Below, piece after piece: positions 8,080-16,044 of a stretch of 64,000 nt of DNA. Position 1 is the first letter of the stretch; the number at the start of each line of letters is the position of its first letter. Under the pieces are notes generated by a model. The model saw nothing but the letters and a program-made list of their open reading frames with translations. It was not told the DNA's origin and made no database searches. The DNA is taken from the NCBI RefSeq assembly GCF_014323705.1, contig NZ_JABVEC010000027.1:28642-92641 (forward strand), in the 5' to 3' direction. This stretch comes from Actinomadura alba. Its GTDB lineage: Bacteria; Actinomycetota; Actinomycetes; Streptosporangiales; Streptosporangiaceae. A program made the position numbers and the translations under genes.

Positions 8080-8387
8080 CGACTTCTGTCGGAGTGGCCG
8101 GATCGCCGGTCACGGGAGCACATCGGGCCGGTGGCCGCGCGCCGTCCGCGCGGCCGCCGGTCCAGATCATCGAGCCGGGCGCCGACCAGGCGCTCCGCCG
8201 CGTCAACTTCAGCAAGGAGCGCAAGGTGAGTTTGCTCAGCGTAGAACTGTCCCGCGAGCGAATACGTGAGCACGACCGGCAGATCGAGAGGCTGAGTGCG
8301 ATCGCACAGGTGCGCGCCATGCGGCGCGCGCGTCGGGACGCCCAGGCGAGGGCGCTTCGGGTGCGTCGCATCCTGTTCACCCGGTAG
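8076..8387 (+). CDS. Small basic protein of unknown function coupled to whiB7
   Basis: A 103-residue ORF starts at GTG 8076, overlapping the whiB7 stop as GTGA, so it is probably translationally coupled. The N-terminal third is Gly/Ala/Pro-rich and looks unstructured. The C-terminal half, from VNFSKERKVSLLSVELSRER, is highly charged, predicted helical and ends arginine-rich (RRARRDAQARALRVRRILF). I recognise no domain. An in-frame later start is possible. Its position suggests co-induction with WhiB7. Confidence 0.6.
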   Translation: MTTSVGVAGSPVTGAHRAGGRAPSARPPVQIIEPGADQALRRVNFSKERKVSLLSVELSRERIREHDRQIERLSAIAQVRAMRRARRDAQARALRVRRILFTR

Positions 8388-8471
8388 GGGCACCGCGCGG
8401 AACGCGGTAGTGAGGCCGGCCCCGCTCTTCTTGGATGGTTTGGCGGTGGCTGGACTCCCGGGTGGGCACGT

Positions 8472-8531
8472 CGAACGGGACCCCTGGGCCTGGCGGGACG
8501 CCTCCCGCACCCGGTCCAGGGGTCCCGTTCG
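8472..8531. terminator. 16-bp perfect hairpin after the whiB7 operon
   Basis: CGAACGGGACCCCTGG (8472-8487) pairs exactly with CCAGGGGTCCCGTTCG (8516-8531), with 28 bases between. It lies downstream of the whiB7-linked small gene and downstream of the decayed minus-strand gene, so it can serve as a terminator for both. Confidence 0.7.
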
Positions 8532-8534
8532 GCT

Positions 8535-9163
8535 GTGAGGATGCGGGCTGCGGCGACCGGTCGCGCCCGCCCTGACCGAGGCGCCGGGCACGTGGTCGAG
8601 GCTCGTGCGGTTCACCGTGCCCAGGTGCGGATCGGCCTCGATGGAGATGAGCGGGAGCGAGACCGCCGCAGTGGAGTCGGCCCCGGTGAACGATCAGTAC
8701 TTCAGCGTGGTGACGCGCCTGATCGGGATTCTCGCGAAGCCTGTCTCGTCACCGAAGATGATCGTTTCGGTGCGGCTTCCGACGATGATCGCGAGGCTTC
8801 CGATGCCGTACGGCGGCTGCCAGGTGGCCGGGTTCGGCCGGAAGGGGCGGTTCTCCGATCTGTGGGCTTCGGGACGACTATCACCCTGCGCCGTTCGATT
8901 CGGTGGTTGGTATTGCGGGAATCGGCCAGTACCGACCCGGAATCGAGCTTCTTGGTGCTCGTTCGGCGAACCTCCCTTCGCGCTACGTATTCCCTGCCGC
9001 GTGGGGGTCGAGGGACACGCACACGTGCCGGGTCGCTTGATCCGACCTGAGCGGCGGCCCTGGTCATCGCCTGGGCCCGGTCGGCGGTGAACGCGGCCAG
9101 AGAACCCGTGCCGGCGAAGGTGAGACCGATCACGGCGCAGATCGAGGATGTCGAGGCTCTCAT
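8535..9163 (-). pseudogene. Decayed gene for a small secreted protein
   Basis: On the minus strand, ATG 9163 follows CCGGAG by 8 bases and encodes a good signal peptide (AVIGLTFAGTGSLAAF ... RAQA). After about 35 codons third-position G/C falls. A different frame then shows strong codon bias and protein-like sequence from about 8840 (ATWQPPYGIGSLAIIVGSRT ... RRVTTLKY) to TGA 8694. The same frame continues beyond that TGA (SFTGADSTAAVSLPLISIE). At least one frameshift and one in-frame stop are therefore needed to restore one gene. Function unknown; independent small ORFs or assembly errors are alternatives. Confidence 0.45.
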
Positions 9164-9363
9164 GAATTGGACTCCGGAACGCGATGACCGACCTTTGTTC
9201 TCTCGCTCGGTGATCTTCCCGATTCAATTCGACTGATTCGAACGGCCGGAGGTTTTTGTTCGTGCTTTACCGTGTGACGCCATCGTGATCCGGAATTCTG
9301 GGCAGTTATCAGCGCATTACCGCAGACCGCCGGGCGGGGGGATCACGGCCTGGGCGGCCGTCC

Positions 9364-10737
9364 TCAAGCGGAGTCGGCGTCCTCGCCCGCGAACACCGCG
9401 TCGTCATCGGCTCCGGCGGGTTCGTCGGCGAAGCCCGGGACCCACGCGAGGGCCTCGCCGCGGAACGGGCCCTCGGCCTCGAGCTGGCACAGCACGCCGG
9501 TGCCCGCCGTGACGACACGGTGGATGAGCACGTACGACGGCGGCAGGTTGAGCTGGCGGACGACGTTGGTGGGTCGCAGATCGGTGACCCTGGCCGCCTC
9601 CTGTCGCAGCCATTCGCGGCTGAATTTGAACGTCTCCTCGATCAGCGGCTCGGCCACCGGGGCGATGAAGGCGTGCAGCGCCTCGGGATCGATCTCGACG
9701 CCGTCCCGGATGAAGTCGTCTTCGCGCAGCGCCTGCTCGATCAGGTCGAGGTCGAGCATGGTGCCGATCCGCATCAGCCGCCCGATCCGGCGGTGGAACC
9801 CTCCCGGCAGCCGGTCGACCGCGCCGAAGTCGAGCACGCCGAGGCGGCCGTCGTCGAGCAGCCGGAAGTTGCCGGGATGCGGGTCGGCGTGCAGCAGCCC
9901 GCAGCGCGCGGGGCCGGAGAACAGGAAGCGGCAGTACAGCAGGCCGGCTCGATCACGCTGCTCCTGCGTGCCCGCACTAATGATCTTGGACAGCGGAGTG
10001 CCGCCGTCCATCCACTCGGTGACGAGCACGTGGCCGGACTGCGCCACCACCGCCGGGACGAAGAAGTCCGGATCGCCGTCGTAGGCCTCCTGGAAGGCCG
10101 ACTGCGACGCAGCTTCGATCGTGTAGTCCAGCTCCTCGGCGACCCGTTCTTTCAGCTCCGCGAGGATCGACTTGATGTCGAGGCCGGGCATCAGCACGGC
10201 GAACAGCCGGCTCAGCCGCGCGAGCTGGTTGAAGTCGGCGATGAGGGCCTTGCCGGCGCCGGGATACTGCACCTTGACCGCGACGGTGCGGCCGTCCTCC
10301 CACACCGCCTTGTGCACCTGGCCGATCGAGGCCGCCGCGGCCGGCGTGTCGTCGAACTCGATGAAGCGATCTCTCCAGCCGGCTCCGAGGCCCTCCTCGA
10401 GAACCTTGTGGACGGTTCTGGCCGGCAGTGGCGGCGCCGCCTCCTGCAGTCTGGTCAGGGTGGCGCGGTAGGGTCCGGCGATCTCGGCCGGCAGGGCCGC
10501 CTCGAAGATCGACAGCATCTGGCCGACCTTCATGGCGCCGCCCTTGAGCTCGCCCAGCACCTTGAACAGCTGATCGGCCGTCCGCTGCTGGATCTCCACG
10601 GCGACGAGTTCGGCCGGCCTGCCGAGGGTGCGCTTCCCGACCCCGAGGGCGGTGCGCCCGGCGAATCCGATGGGCAGGGACGCCAGCTTCGCTGTCCGCG
10701 TCACCGCGCGGCGGGGGAGATCGCTCACGGGCCCCAT
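9364..10737 (-). CDS. ABC1/AarF family atypical protein kinase (Rv3197-like)
   Basis: The 457-residue protein belongs to the UbiB/ABC1 kinase-like family. Diagnostic motifs are KxGQ (GGAMKVGQMLSI), the alanine-rich loop AAAASIGQVH replacing the glycine loop, VAVKVQYPG with the lysine, HADPHPGN and LDFGAVD. The M. tuberculosis equivalent Rv3197 lies next to whiB7 and has been linked to macrolide tolerance. Members of the family act on lipid or quinone metabolism, but the substrate here is unknown. No membrane segment is evident. Start ATG 10737; a GTG three codons later is also possible. Confidence 0.88.
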   Translation of the reverse strand: MGPVSDLPRRAVTRTAKLASLPIGFAGRTALGVGKRTLGRPAELVAVEIQQRTADQLFKVLGELKGGAMKVGQMLSIFEAALPAEIAGPYRATLTRLQEAAPPLPARTVHKVLEEGLGAGWRDRFIEFDDTPAAAASIGQVHKAVWEDGRTVAVKVQYPGAGKALIADFNQLARLSRLFAVLMPGLDIKSILAELKERVAEELDYTIEAASQSAFQEAYDGDPDFFVPAVVAQSGHVLVTEWMDGGTPLSKIISAGTQEQRDRAGLLYCRFLFSGPARCGLLHADPHPGNFRLLDDGRLGVLDFGAVDRLPGGFHRRIGRLMRIGTMLDLDLIEQALREDDFIRDGVEIDPEALHAFIAPVAEPLIEETFKFSREWLRQEAARVTDLRPTNVVRQLNLPPSYVLIHRVVTAGTGVLCQLEAEGPFRGEALAWVPGFADEPAGADDDAVFAGEDADSA

Positions 10738-11040
10738 TGTCAGTCATGCGGATGATTCTCGCCACAACGGTCTTTGACGGACATTTTACCTGATCTCCGC
10801 GGCGAGGCGCCTACCTGCGAGGATGGAGTAAGCGTGTCCTTGCTCACGGCGGCGGCCAGGGGCTGGGCAGGCCCGCGAGCGAAGGTCCCGGCCGCTCGGC
10901 CCTCCGCTTTCCTTCCCCTGTCAAGCGGGTGACCGAGCGGCTCGGGGCCTCCGGGTCCGGTGGGCCGGAGGTGAGCGTTCTCTCGGCGCCTGTTGAGACA
11001 CAGAAGGTAAGCGGGGCCGGACGAGGCGTCAACGCACCTC

Positions 11041-11177
11041 TGTGGACGGTGGTGTGGACTCCGTGGGGACGGCACGGCGGGTCACTGTGGAAACCGCCCG
11101 CCGACCCTGTGGAAACCGCTGGGGATGAGCAATTTGGTCGCTGCTGACCTGGTAAAACGTGGCCCACCCCCTGTGGA
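11041..11177 (+). repeat. Cluster of five TGTGGA motifs
   Basis: TGTGGA occurs at 11041, 11053, 11086, 11108 and 11172. Two copies extend to a 12-base direct repeat TGTGGAAACCGC, 22 bases apart (two helical turns). The motif resembles the inverse of half a DnaA box (TTGTCCACA), but no full box is present. The cluster runs up to the -35 region of the next gene, so a regulator site array is possible. Confidence 0.5.
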
Positions 11178-11200
11178 GAATGCAAAATTTTCGGTACGGT
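11172..11200 (+). promoter_or_regulatory. Probable leaderless promoter
   Basis: TGTGGA (11172-11177) and TACGGT (11195-11200) are separated by 17 bases. The -10 box ends 8 bases before GTG 11209, the spacing expected when transcription begins at the start codon. No Shine-Dalgarno sequence precedes that GTG, which supports a leaderless message. Confidence 0.5.
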
Positions 11201-11208
11201 TCTGTATC

Positions 11209-11757
11209 GTGCCCCCCAACGTCGAGGTCCGCCGCAGCGCCCGACGGCGGCGAACCGTGTCCGCCTACCGTGATGGCGACAAGACCATCGTGATGGTGCC
11301 CTCCCGGCTGAGCGCGGCCGAGGAAGAGCAATGGGTCGCGACCATCCTCCAGCGGCTCGCCGAACGTGAGCGCCGCCGCCGCCCGAGCGACACCGTGCTG
11401 CACGACCGTGCCCGCGAGCTCTCCCGCCGCTATCTGGGCGGTGACGCTGAACCGGTCAGCGTGCGCTGGGTCGAGAACCAGCGCAGCAGGTGGGGGTCGT
11501 GCACACCCGACGACGGCACGATCCGGTTGTCGACACGGCTGCGCGGCATGCCCTCATGGGTGGTCGACTATGTGATCGTGCACGAACTGGCGCACCTGCT
11601 CGTGCCCGGGCACGGGCCGGAGTTCTGGGAACTCGTGTCGCGCTACCCCAAGTCCGAGCGGGCCCGCGGCTACCTCGAGGGCGTCGTCGCCGCCGCCCAC
11701 CTTCCCGAGATGGAAGACGAGGACGAGGACGAGATGGCGCACGAGGCCGCGGGTTGA
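11209..11757 (+). CDS. YgjP/M48-like zinc metallopeptidase (DUF45)
   Basis: The 182-residue protein carries the zincin motif HELAH with a downstream HGPEFW, and the conserved segments VEVRRSARRRRTVSAYRDGD and RWGSCTPDDGTIRLS. These define the DUF45/WLM-type metal-dependent hydrolases, of mostly unknown substrate. It ends with an acidic tail (EDEDEDE). I prefer GTG 11209, a likely leaderless start at the conserved beginning; ATG 11125 would add 28 poorly conserved residues. Its stop overlaps the TTG start of the next gene, indicating coupling. Confidence 0.85.
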   Translation: MPPNVEVRRSARRRRTVSAYRDGDKTIVMVPSRLSAAEEEQWVATILQRLAERERRRRPSDTVLHDRARELSRRYLGGDAEPVSVRWVENQRSRWGSCTPDDGTIRLSTRLRGMPSWVVDYVIVHELAHLLVPGHGPEFWELVSRYPKSERARGYLEGVVAAAHLPEMEDEDEDEMAHEAAG

Positions 11758-12383
11758 CCGGTCGGCATGTGGCGGTCCTGGCGGTGCCGGCGACCCGGGC
11801 CGCCCACGCGGCACCACCGGGGGTGGACGGCGAGGAGTTCCGGCTCGCCCTTCTGGAGGACACCTACGAGGTGGTCGCCGGGCTGGAACTGGTGACGCCC
11901 GCGCTGGTCGTCGCGCCCTCCGGTGACCGCGACGCCGAGGCGGTCACGTGGCCGGGCACCGCGATCGTACGGGAGGCGGCGCTGGGCCCCGCCTTCGGCG
12001 CTCTCCACGCTCTGGGCGCCCAGGAGGCCGTGCTCGTGGCACCGGACGCCCCGGACCTGCCGCCGCTGCTCATCGGCAAGCTGCTGCGTGCCCTCGGTGG
12101 GGCTCCCGCGTCCGCGACCCCGGCCGAGGGCGGCGGGCTGGTGGCGCTGGCCGCGCGGCTGCCGCTGCCGGACTGGCTGTCGGCCGCGCTCGAGACCGTG
12201 GATCTGGACACCCCCGATGCCCTGGCGCTGCTGCGTGCCGCGGCTCCACGCCCCGGGCTCGTGCCGACGGGTCCCGGCTGGCACCGGCTCCGTACGCCCG
12301 CCGACCTGGGCCTGCTCGACCCGGGGCTGGAGGGCTGGGAGAACACCCGGGCCCTGCTCGGCGGGCGTCCGCTGTACGGCTGA
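11754..12383 (+). CDS. Conserved protein of unknown function, possibly nucleotidyltransferase-like
   Basis: The 209-residue product starts at TTG 11754, overlapping the previous stop (TTGA); GTG 11769 is the other option. It is alanine- and leucine-rich and soluble. One segment, EAVLVAPDAPDLPPLLIGKL, resembles the core of the DUF2064/CofC-like nucleotidyltransferase fold, but I see no complete set of catalytic residues. Context: coupled to the HELAH peptidase and convergent with a Nudix gene. I cannot assign a function. Confidence 0.7.
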   Translation: MTGRHVAVLAVPATRAAHAAPPGVDGEEFRLALLEDTYEVVAGLELVTPALVVAPSGDRDAEAVTWPGTAIVREAALGPAFGALHALGAQEAVLVAPDAPDLPPLLIGKLLRALGGAPASATPAEGGGLVALAARLPLPDWLSAALETVDLDTPDALALLRAAAPRPGLVPTGPGWHRLRTPADLGLLDPGLEGWENTRALLGGRPLYG

Positions 12384-12424
12384 GCTCGTCACCCGCCGTC
12401 AGGCGAGTCGCCAGGTGATCTGGG

Positions 12425-13024
12425 TCACTCCGCCGCGCGCTCGCGGGTCAGCGCGACGGCGCTCGCGACGAGCCGCCGCAGGGCGTCGTCGGTGCGGTCG
12501 GGCAGCGCCTCGACCGGAAACCAGCGCAGATCGTCGGATTCGGCGCTGACCTGGTACCGGGCTCCGGCCGGCGCGATCGCGACGTACTGCACGTCGAGGT
12601 GGTGGGAGCCGCCGGGATGGCAGCGCACCGCGTGCCGGTCCAGCCGCACCGGGCTCGGCAGCATCCGCAGACCCGTGATCCCGGACTCCTCGGTGGCCTC
12701 GCGCATGGCGGCGTCACGCAGGGAGAGATCGCTGGGCTCACAGTGGCCGCCGAGCTGCAACCATGCCTTGACCTTGGTGTGCAGGGTCAGCAGTACCCGC
12801 GAACGCGAGGCGTCGAGGACGGCGGCGCTCGCCGTGAGGTGCCCGGTCGCGCACTCGCGCCACATGCCGTCGGCGTACGAGTGGAGATGACCGAGGAACT
12901 CACGGCGCAGCCGGTCCTGGGCGTCATCGGGCGCCGCCCATTCGCCGAGCACCCGCACCGCGTCGGCGTGCAGCGACCCCGCGGTCCGCGACCTCAGCGG
13001 TCCGCCCGGCGGGTGCGGGGTCAC
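12425..13024 (-). CDS. Nudix hydrolase
   Basis: The 199-residue protein contains a Nudix-type motif beginning GGHCEPSD and ending REATEESG. The spacing differs by one residue from the classical GX5EX7RE and the first acidic residue is Asp, a variant frequent in actinobacterial paralogues. Nudix enzymes cleave nucleoside diphosphates linked to other groups; the substrate here is not predictable. The GTG start (13024) overlaps the stop of the upstream DUF2342 gene as GTGA, so the two are translated together. Confidence 0.85.
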   Translation of the reverse strand: MTPHPPGGPLRSRTAGSLHADAVRVLGEWAAPDDAQDRLRREFLGHLHSYADGMWRECATGHLTASAAVLDASRSRVLLTLHTKVKAWLQLGGHCEPSDLSLRDAAMREATEESGITGLRMLPSPVRLDRHAVRCHPGGSHHLDVQYVAIAPAGARYQVSAESDDLRWFPVEALPDRTDDALRRLVASAVALTRERAAE

Positions 13025-14400
13025 GAGGGGCCGTCGTCCTTGCCGCCTCGGGCGTCGTCATCTCCCGGCGTGTCTCCGGGCGTGTCCCCGGTGCTGCCCG
13101 ACGGCCCGTTCCCGGTCGGAGGGGCGCTCTCGCCCGGCGGCTCGGTGAGAGCCGAGATGTCGAGATCGTCCTGTGTTCCCTTGATGAAGGCGTCCGGGTC
13201 GTTGAGGTCGCCCGAGGTGGGCATGAGGTCGGGGTGCTGCCATACGGCGTCGCGCCCGTCGATCCCTCGCTCGGCGCTCAGCCCGCGCCACAGCACTCCT
13301 GCCTCGCGCAGCCGCCGCGGGCGCAACTCGAGGCCGACGAGTGTGGCGAAGGTGCGCTCGGCCGGCCCGCCCGTCGCCCGGCGGCGGCGTACGGCCTCGG
13401 CGAGCTTGGCGGCGGCCGGCAACCGGCCTTCGGCCACCCCGTTGACGACCGTGTCGACCCAGCCCTCGACCAGGGCGAGCGCGGTCTCGAGCCGGGTGAG
13501 GGCCGCCTTCTGCTGCGGCGTCTCCTCGGGCTGGAGCTGCAGCTCGCCGCCGAGCGCCTGTTGCAGTGCCTCGGGGTCGCTGAGGTCGAGGCCGGAGACG
13601 GCCTGCTCGAGCCGGGAGAGGTCGACGGTGATGCCGCGCGCGTACTCCTCGACCGCGCCCAGCAGATGCCCGCGCAGCCAGGGCACGTGGGCGAACAGCC
13701 GCTGGTGGGCGGCCTCGCGCAGCGCGAGGAACAGCCGGATCTCCTCGTCGGAGACCTCCAGGCCGGAGCCGAACGCGGTGACCCCGGCCGGCAGCAGGGC
13801 GCCGACGCCCTCGGGCGCCAGCGGCAGTCCGACGTCGGCCGACCCGACGACCTCGAGCGCGAGTGCCCCGAGCGCCTGGCCGGCCTGCCCTCCGACCATC
13901 GCGCCCGCCATCTGGCGGATCATGCCGACCAGCGGTCCGGCCACCGCCTGCATCTCGCCCGGCAGCGCGCCGCCGAGGGAGTCGACCATGCGGGCGGCGA
14001 TGGGATCACAGAGTTTCGACCACACGGGCAGGGTCTGCTCGATCCACTCCGACCGGCTCCACGCCTGCGGCGCGCGGATGCCCGCGGGCAGCGAGGTGCC
14101 CTCGTCGAGCCAGAGGTCGGCCAGTCGCAGGGCCTCCTCGACCTGGCGGCGCTCGGCGTCGACGATGGACGGATCGCCCTGCTCGGCGACCGTGTGGCGA
14201 GCGATGTTCTTGGCGAGGTCCCAGTTCAGCGGGCCCCCGCTCTGGTCGCCCTGATGGGTGAGCATGTCGGCGAACCGGTGGAGCATGTCGGCGAACTGCC
14301 GCATGTCCCCGCCGCCCATGCCCGCGAAGGGATCTTGGGGCTTGTCGTCGTCGCCGTCGTCGTCGCGCGGCCGGCCGAAGCCGAAGGGTATGTCACTCAT
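13021..14400 (-). CDS. DUF2342-family zinc-dependent metalloprotease-like protein
   Basis: The 459-residue protein matches the actinobacterial DUF2342 family (Rv3195-like), annotated as zincin-like or F420-associated. The key motif is REAAHQRLF followed by HVPWL, with ALVEGWVDTVV further on. The N-terminus is Asp/Gly-rich (DDDGDDDKPQDPF) and the C-terminal 60 residues are Gly/Pro/Asp-rich and probably disordered. A biochemical activity is not established as far as I know. It is divergent from the SDR gene and coupled to the Nudix gene. Confidence 0.87.
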   Translation of the reverse strand: MSDIPFGFGRPRDDDGDDDKPQDPFAGMGGGDMRQFADMLHRFADMLTHQGDQSGGPLNWDLAKNIARHTVAEQGDPSIVDAERRQVEEALRLADLWLDEGTSLPAGIRAPQAWSRSEWIEQTLPVWSKLCDPIAARMVDSLGGALPGEMQAVAGPLVGMIRQMAGAMVGGQAGQALGALALEVVGSADVGLPLAPEGVGALLPAGVTAFGSGLEVSDEEIRLFLALREAAHQRLFAHVPWLRGHLLGAVEEYARGITVDLSRLEQAVSGLDLSDPEALQQALGGELQLQPEETPQQKAALTRLETALALVEGWVDTVVNGVAEGRLPAAAKLAEAVRRRRATGGPAERTFATLVGLELRPRRLREAGVLWRGLSAERGIDGRDAVWQHPDLMPTSGDLNDPDAFIKGTQDDLDISALTEPPGESAPPTGNGPSGSTGDTPGDTPGDDDARGGKDDGPS

Positions 14401-14487
14401 CGGTTGACCACAGGCTGCATGATGGGGTCATAACGCCACGTTAGTCGGTCCAGGCGAAGAGGTGCACAGAGGAAGGGGGCGCTCGCC

Positions 14488-15576
14488 ATGGCAAAGGGGC
14501 AGGTTCGCCCTCGGCGTAGCAGGGGGCCGGTCGTCGCGATCACCGGTGCGGCGACGGGTGCCGGTCGTGCGCTCGCGGCCCGGCTCGCGCAGTCGCAGGA
14601 GATCCGCAAGGTCATCGCACTCGACGCGCAGCGGGGGGACGTCCCGGACGTGACCTGGCGTGTCGTGGACGTTCGCGACCCGCTGCTGTCCAATCGGCTC
14701 TCCGACGTCGACGTGATGGTCCACCTCGACGTCGAGTGGTCGCCCGAGCTCGACCATCGGGAGCGGCGCACCTACAACGTGCGTGGCGCCCAGACCGTGG
14801 TCACCGCCGCGGCGGCGGCCCGGGTGCGCCGTGTGGTGCTCGTCACCAGCGCGATGGTGTACGGCGCGCTCGCCGACAACCCTGTCCCGCTGGCCGAGAA
14901 CGCCCCGCTCCGCGGTGAGCCCGACGCCGGGATCGCCGGCGACTTCCTGGAGATCGAGGAGCTCGCGGGCCGGGCCCCGGTCACCCATCCGGGCATGCGG
15001 GTCACGGTGCTGCGGCCCGCCACCCTTGTCGGCCCCGGTATCGACACGGTCGTCACCCGGCACTTCGAGTCGCCCCGGCTGCTGGCCGTCAAGGGCTGCG
15101 CGCCGCGTTGGCAGTTCTGTCACGTCGACGACCTGGTGACGGCGCTCGAACTGGCCGTGCTGGACAAGGTGTCGGGTGTCGTGGCGGTGGGCTCCGAGGG
15201 CTGGCTGGAGCAGGACGAGGTGGAAGAGATCACCGGCAAGCGGCGGTTCGAGCTGCCCGCCGTGATCACTTTCGGCACGGCCCAGCGCCTGCACCGCATC
15301 GGCGTGACACCGGCACCGGCCACCGACCTGCAGTACGTGGTCTACCCGTGGGTGGTCGACTGCGCCGCCCTGCGCGAGGCCGGCTGGAAACCGGCCCATG
15401 ACAACGCCTCCGCCCTCGCCGCGCTGGTCGAGGAGACCGCCGGGCGCCATGCGGTCGCCGGGCGCCGGCTCGGCGGCAAGGAGGCGACGATGGCCACCGC
15501 CGCGGGTGCGACGGTCGCGGTCATCGGCGCCGCCGCGGTCGTACGGCGGGCCCGCCGCAAGAGAAGGATCCAGTAG
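14488..15576 (+). CDS. Membrane-anchored NAD-dependent epimerase/dehydratase-like protein (SDR)
   Basis: The 362-residue protein has a Rossmann start (VVAITGAATGAGRALAARL), an acidic residue after the second strand (VIALDAQ), and an SAMVYG strand. The usual YxxxK catalytic pair is not visible where expected, so it may bind nucleotide without classic dehydrogenase activity. The C-terminus has a hydrophobic helix (TAAGATVAVIGAAAVV) followed by RRARRKRR, suggesting a tail anchor with a cytoplasmic basic end. AGGAAGGGGG precedes ATG 14488. It belongs to the conserved run leading to moaE and the PDZ protease. Confidence 0.82.
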   Translation: MAKGQVRPRRSRGPVVAITGAATGAGRALAARLAQSQEIRKVIALDAQRGDVPDVTWRVVDVRDPLLSNRLSDVDVMVHLDVEWSPELDHRERRTYNVRGAQTVVTAAAAARVRRVVLVTSAMVYGALADNPVPLAENAPLRGEPDAGIAGDFLEIEELAGRAPVTHPGMRVTVLRPATLVGPGIDTVVTRHFESPRLLAVKGCAPRWQFCHVDDLVTALELAVLDKVSGVVAVGSEGWLEQDEVEEITGKRRFELPAVITFGTAQRLHRIGVTPAPATDLQYVVYPWVVDCAALREAGWKPAHDNASALAALVEETAGRHAVAGRRLGGKEATMATAAGATVAVIGAAAVVRRARRKRRIQ

Positions 15577-15600
15577 CGCGAAGAGGGAGGCTCCGGCCAC

Positions 15601-16023
15601 GTGGACGCCATCGGCCTGATCGGTATCCGGGACACTCCGCTGTCGGTCGACGAGGTGCTGCGCGCCGTCGACGACCGCGGGGCCGGGGGCACGGCCCTGT
15701 TCGTCGGGACGGTCCGCGATCATGATCATGATCGGCCGGTGACGCGGCTGTCGTACAGTGCCCATCCCAGCGCCGAGCGGGAACTGCGGGCGGTCGCGGA
15801 GAAGATCGCGACCGACTTCCCCGTCAGGGGGCTCGCCGCCGTGCACCGCGTCGGCGACCTGGAGATCGGTGATCTCGCCGTCGTGGTCGCGGTGTCCTGC
15901 GCGCATCGCGGTGAGGCGTTCGAGGCCTGCCGGCGACTGATCGACGACGTCAAGTCCCAGGTGCCGATCTGGAAGAACCAGCTCTTCGCGGACGGTACGG
16001 CCGAATGGGTCGGGGCGTGCTGA
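15601..16023 (+). CDS. moaE: Molybdopterin synthase catalytic subunit MoaE
   Basis: MoaE joins with thiocarboxylated MoaD to convert precursor Z (cPMP) to molybdopterin. The 140-residue protein shows the family segments GGTALFVGTVRDHDHDRPV, YSAHPSAERELR, HRVGDLEIGD, CAHRGEAFEACR and the catalytic lysines in KSQVPIWKNQLF. GAGGGAGG lies about 9 bases before the GTG start. No moaD or other molybdenum cofactor gene is in the window, so it is a lone copy in a housekeeping cluster, as in related genomes. Confidence 0.93.
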   Translation: MDAIGLIGIRDTPLSVDEVLRAVDDRGAGGTALFVGTVRDHDHDRPVTRLSYSAHPSAERELRAVAEKIATDFPVRGLAAVHRVGDLEIGDLAVVVAVSCAHRGEAFEACRRLIDDVKSQVPIWKNQLFADGTAEWVGAC

Positions 16024-16044
16024 GAACGGATTAGGCTTCCGTGC

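Larger units (their letters stand above)
10738..11208. other. Gene-poor region upstream of the HELAH metallopeptidase
   Basis: No convincing coding sequence was found in these 471 bases. The right half holds five TGTGGA motifs and a probable leaderless promoter, described separately. The left half is ordinary GC-rich spacer with one weak 32-codon ORF, discussed under rejected items. Confidence 0.5.

Noticed and set aside
10834..10932. A 32-codon ORF from GTG with GGAG upstream
   Set aside because: The ribosome-site spacing is acceptable, but the product (Ala/Pro/Arg-rich, no motif) has mixed third-position use and no supporting context. I left the region as non-coding.
12599..14254. A 551-codon plus-strand frame opposite the Nudix and DUF2342 genes
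   Set aside because: Ser/Arg/Pro-rich composition without motifs; the minus strand encodes two recognisable, coupled proteins.
15718..15735. Repeated GATCAT units resembling part of the dispersed hairpin element
   Set aside because: They encode the RDHDHDR stretch of MoaE in frame and share only six bases with the element.
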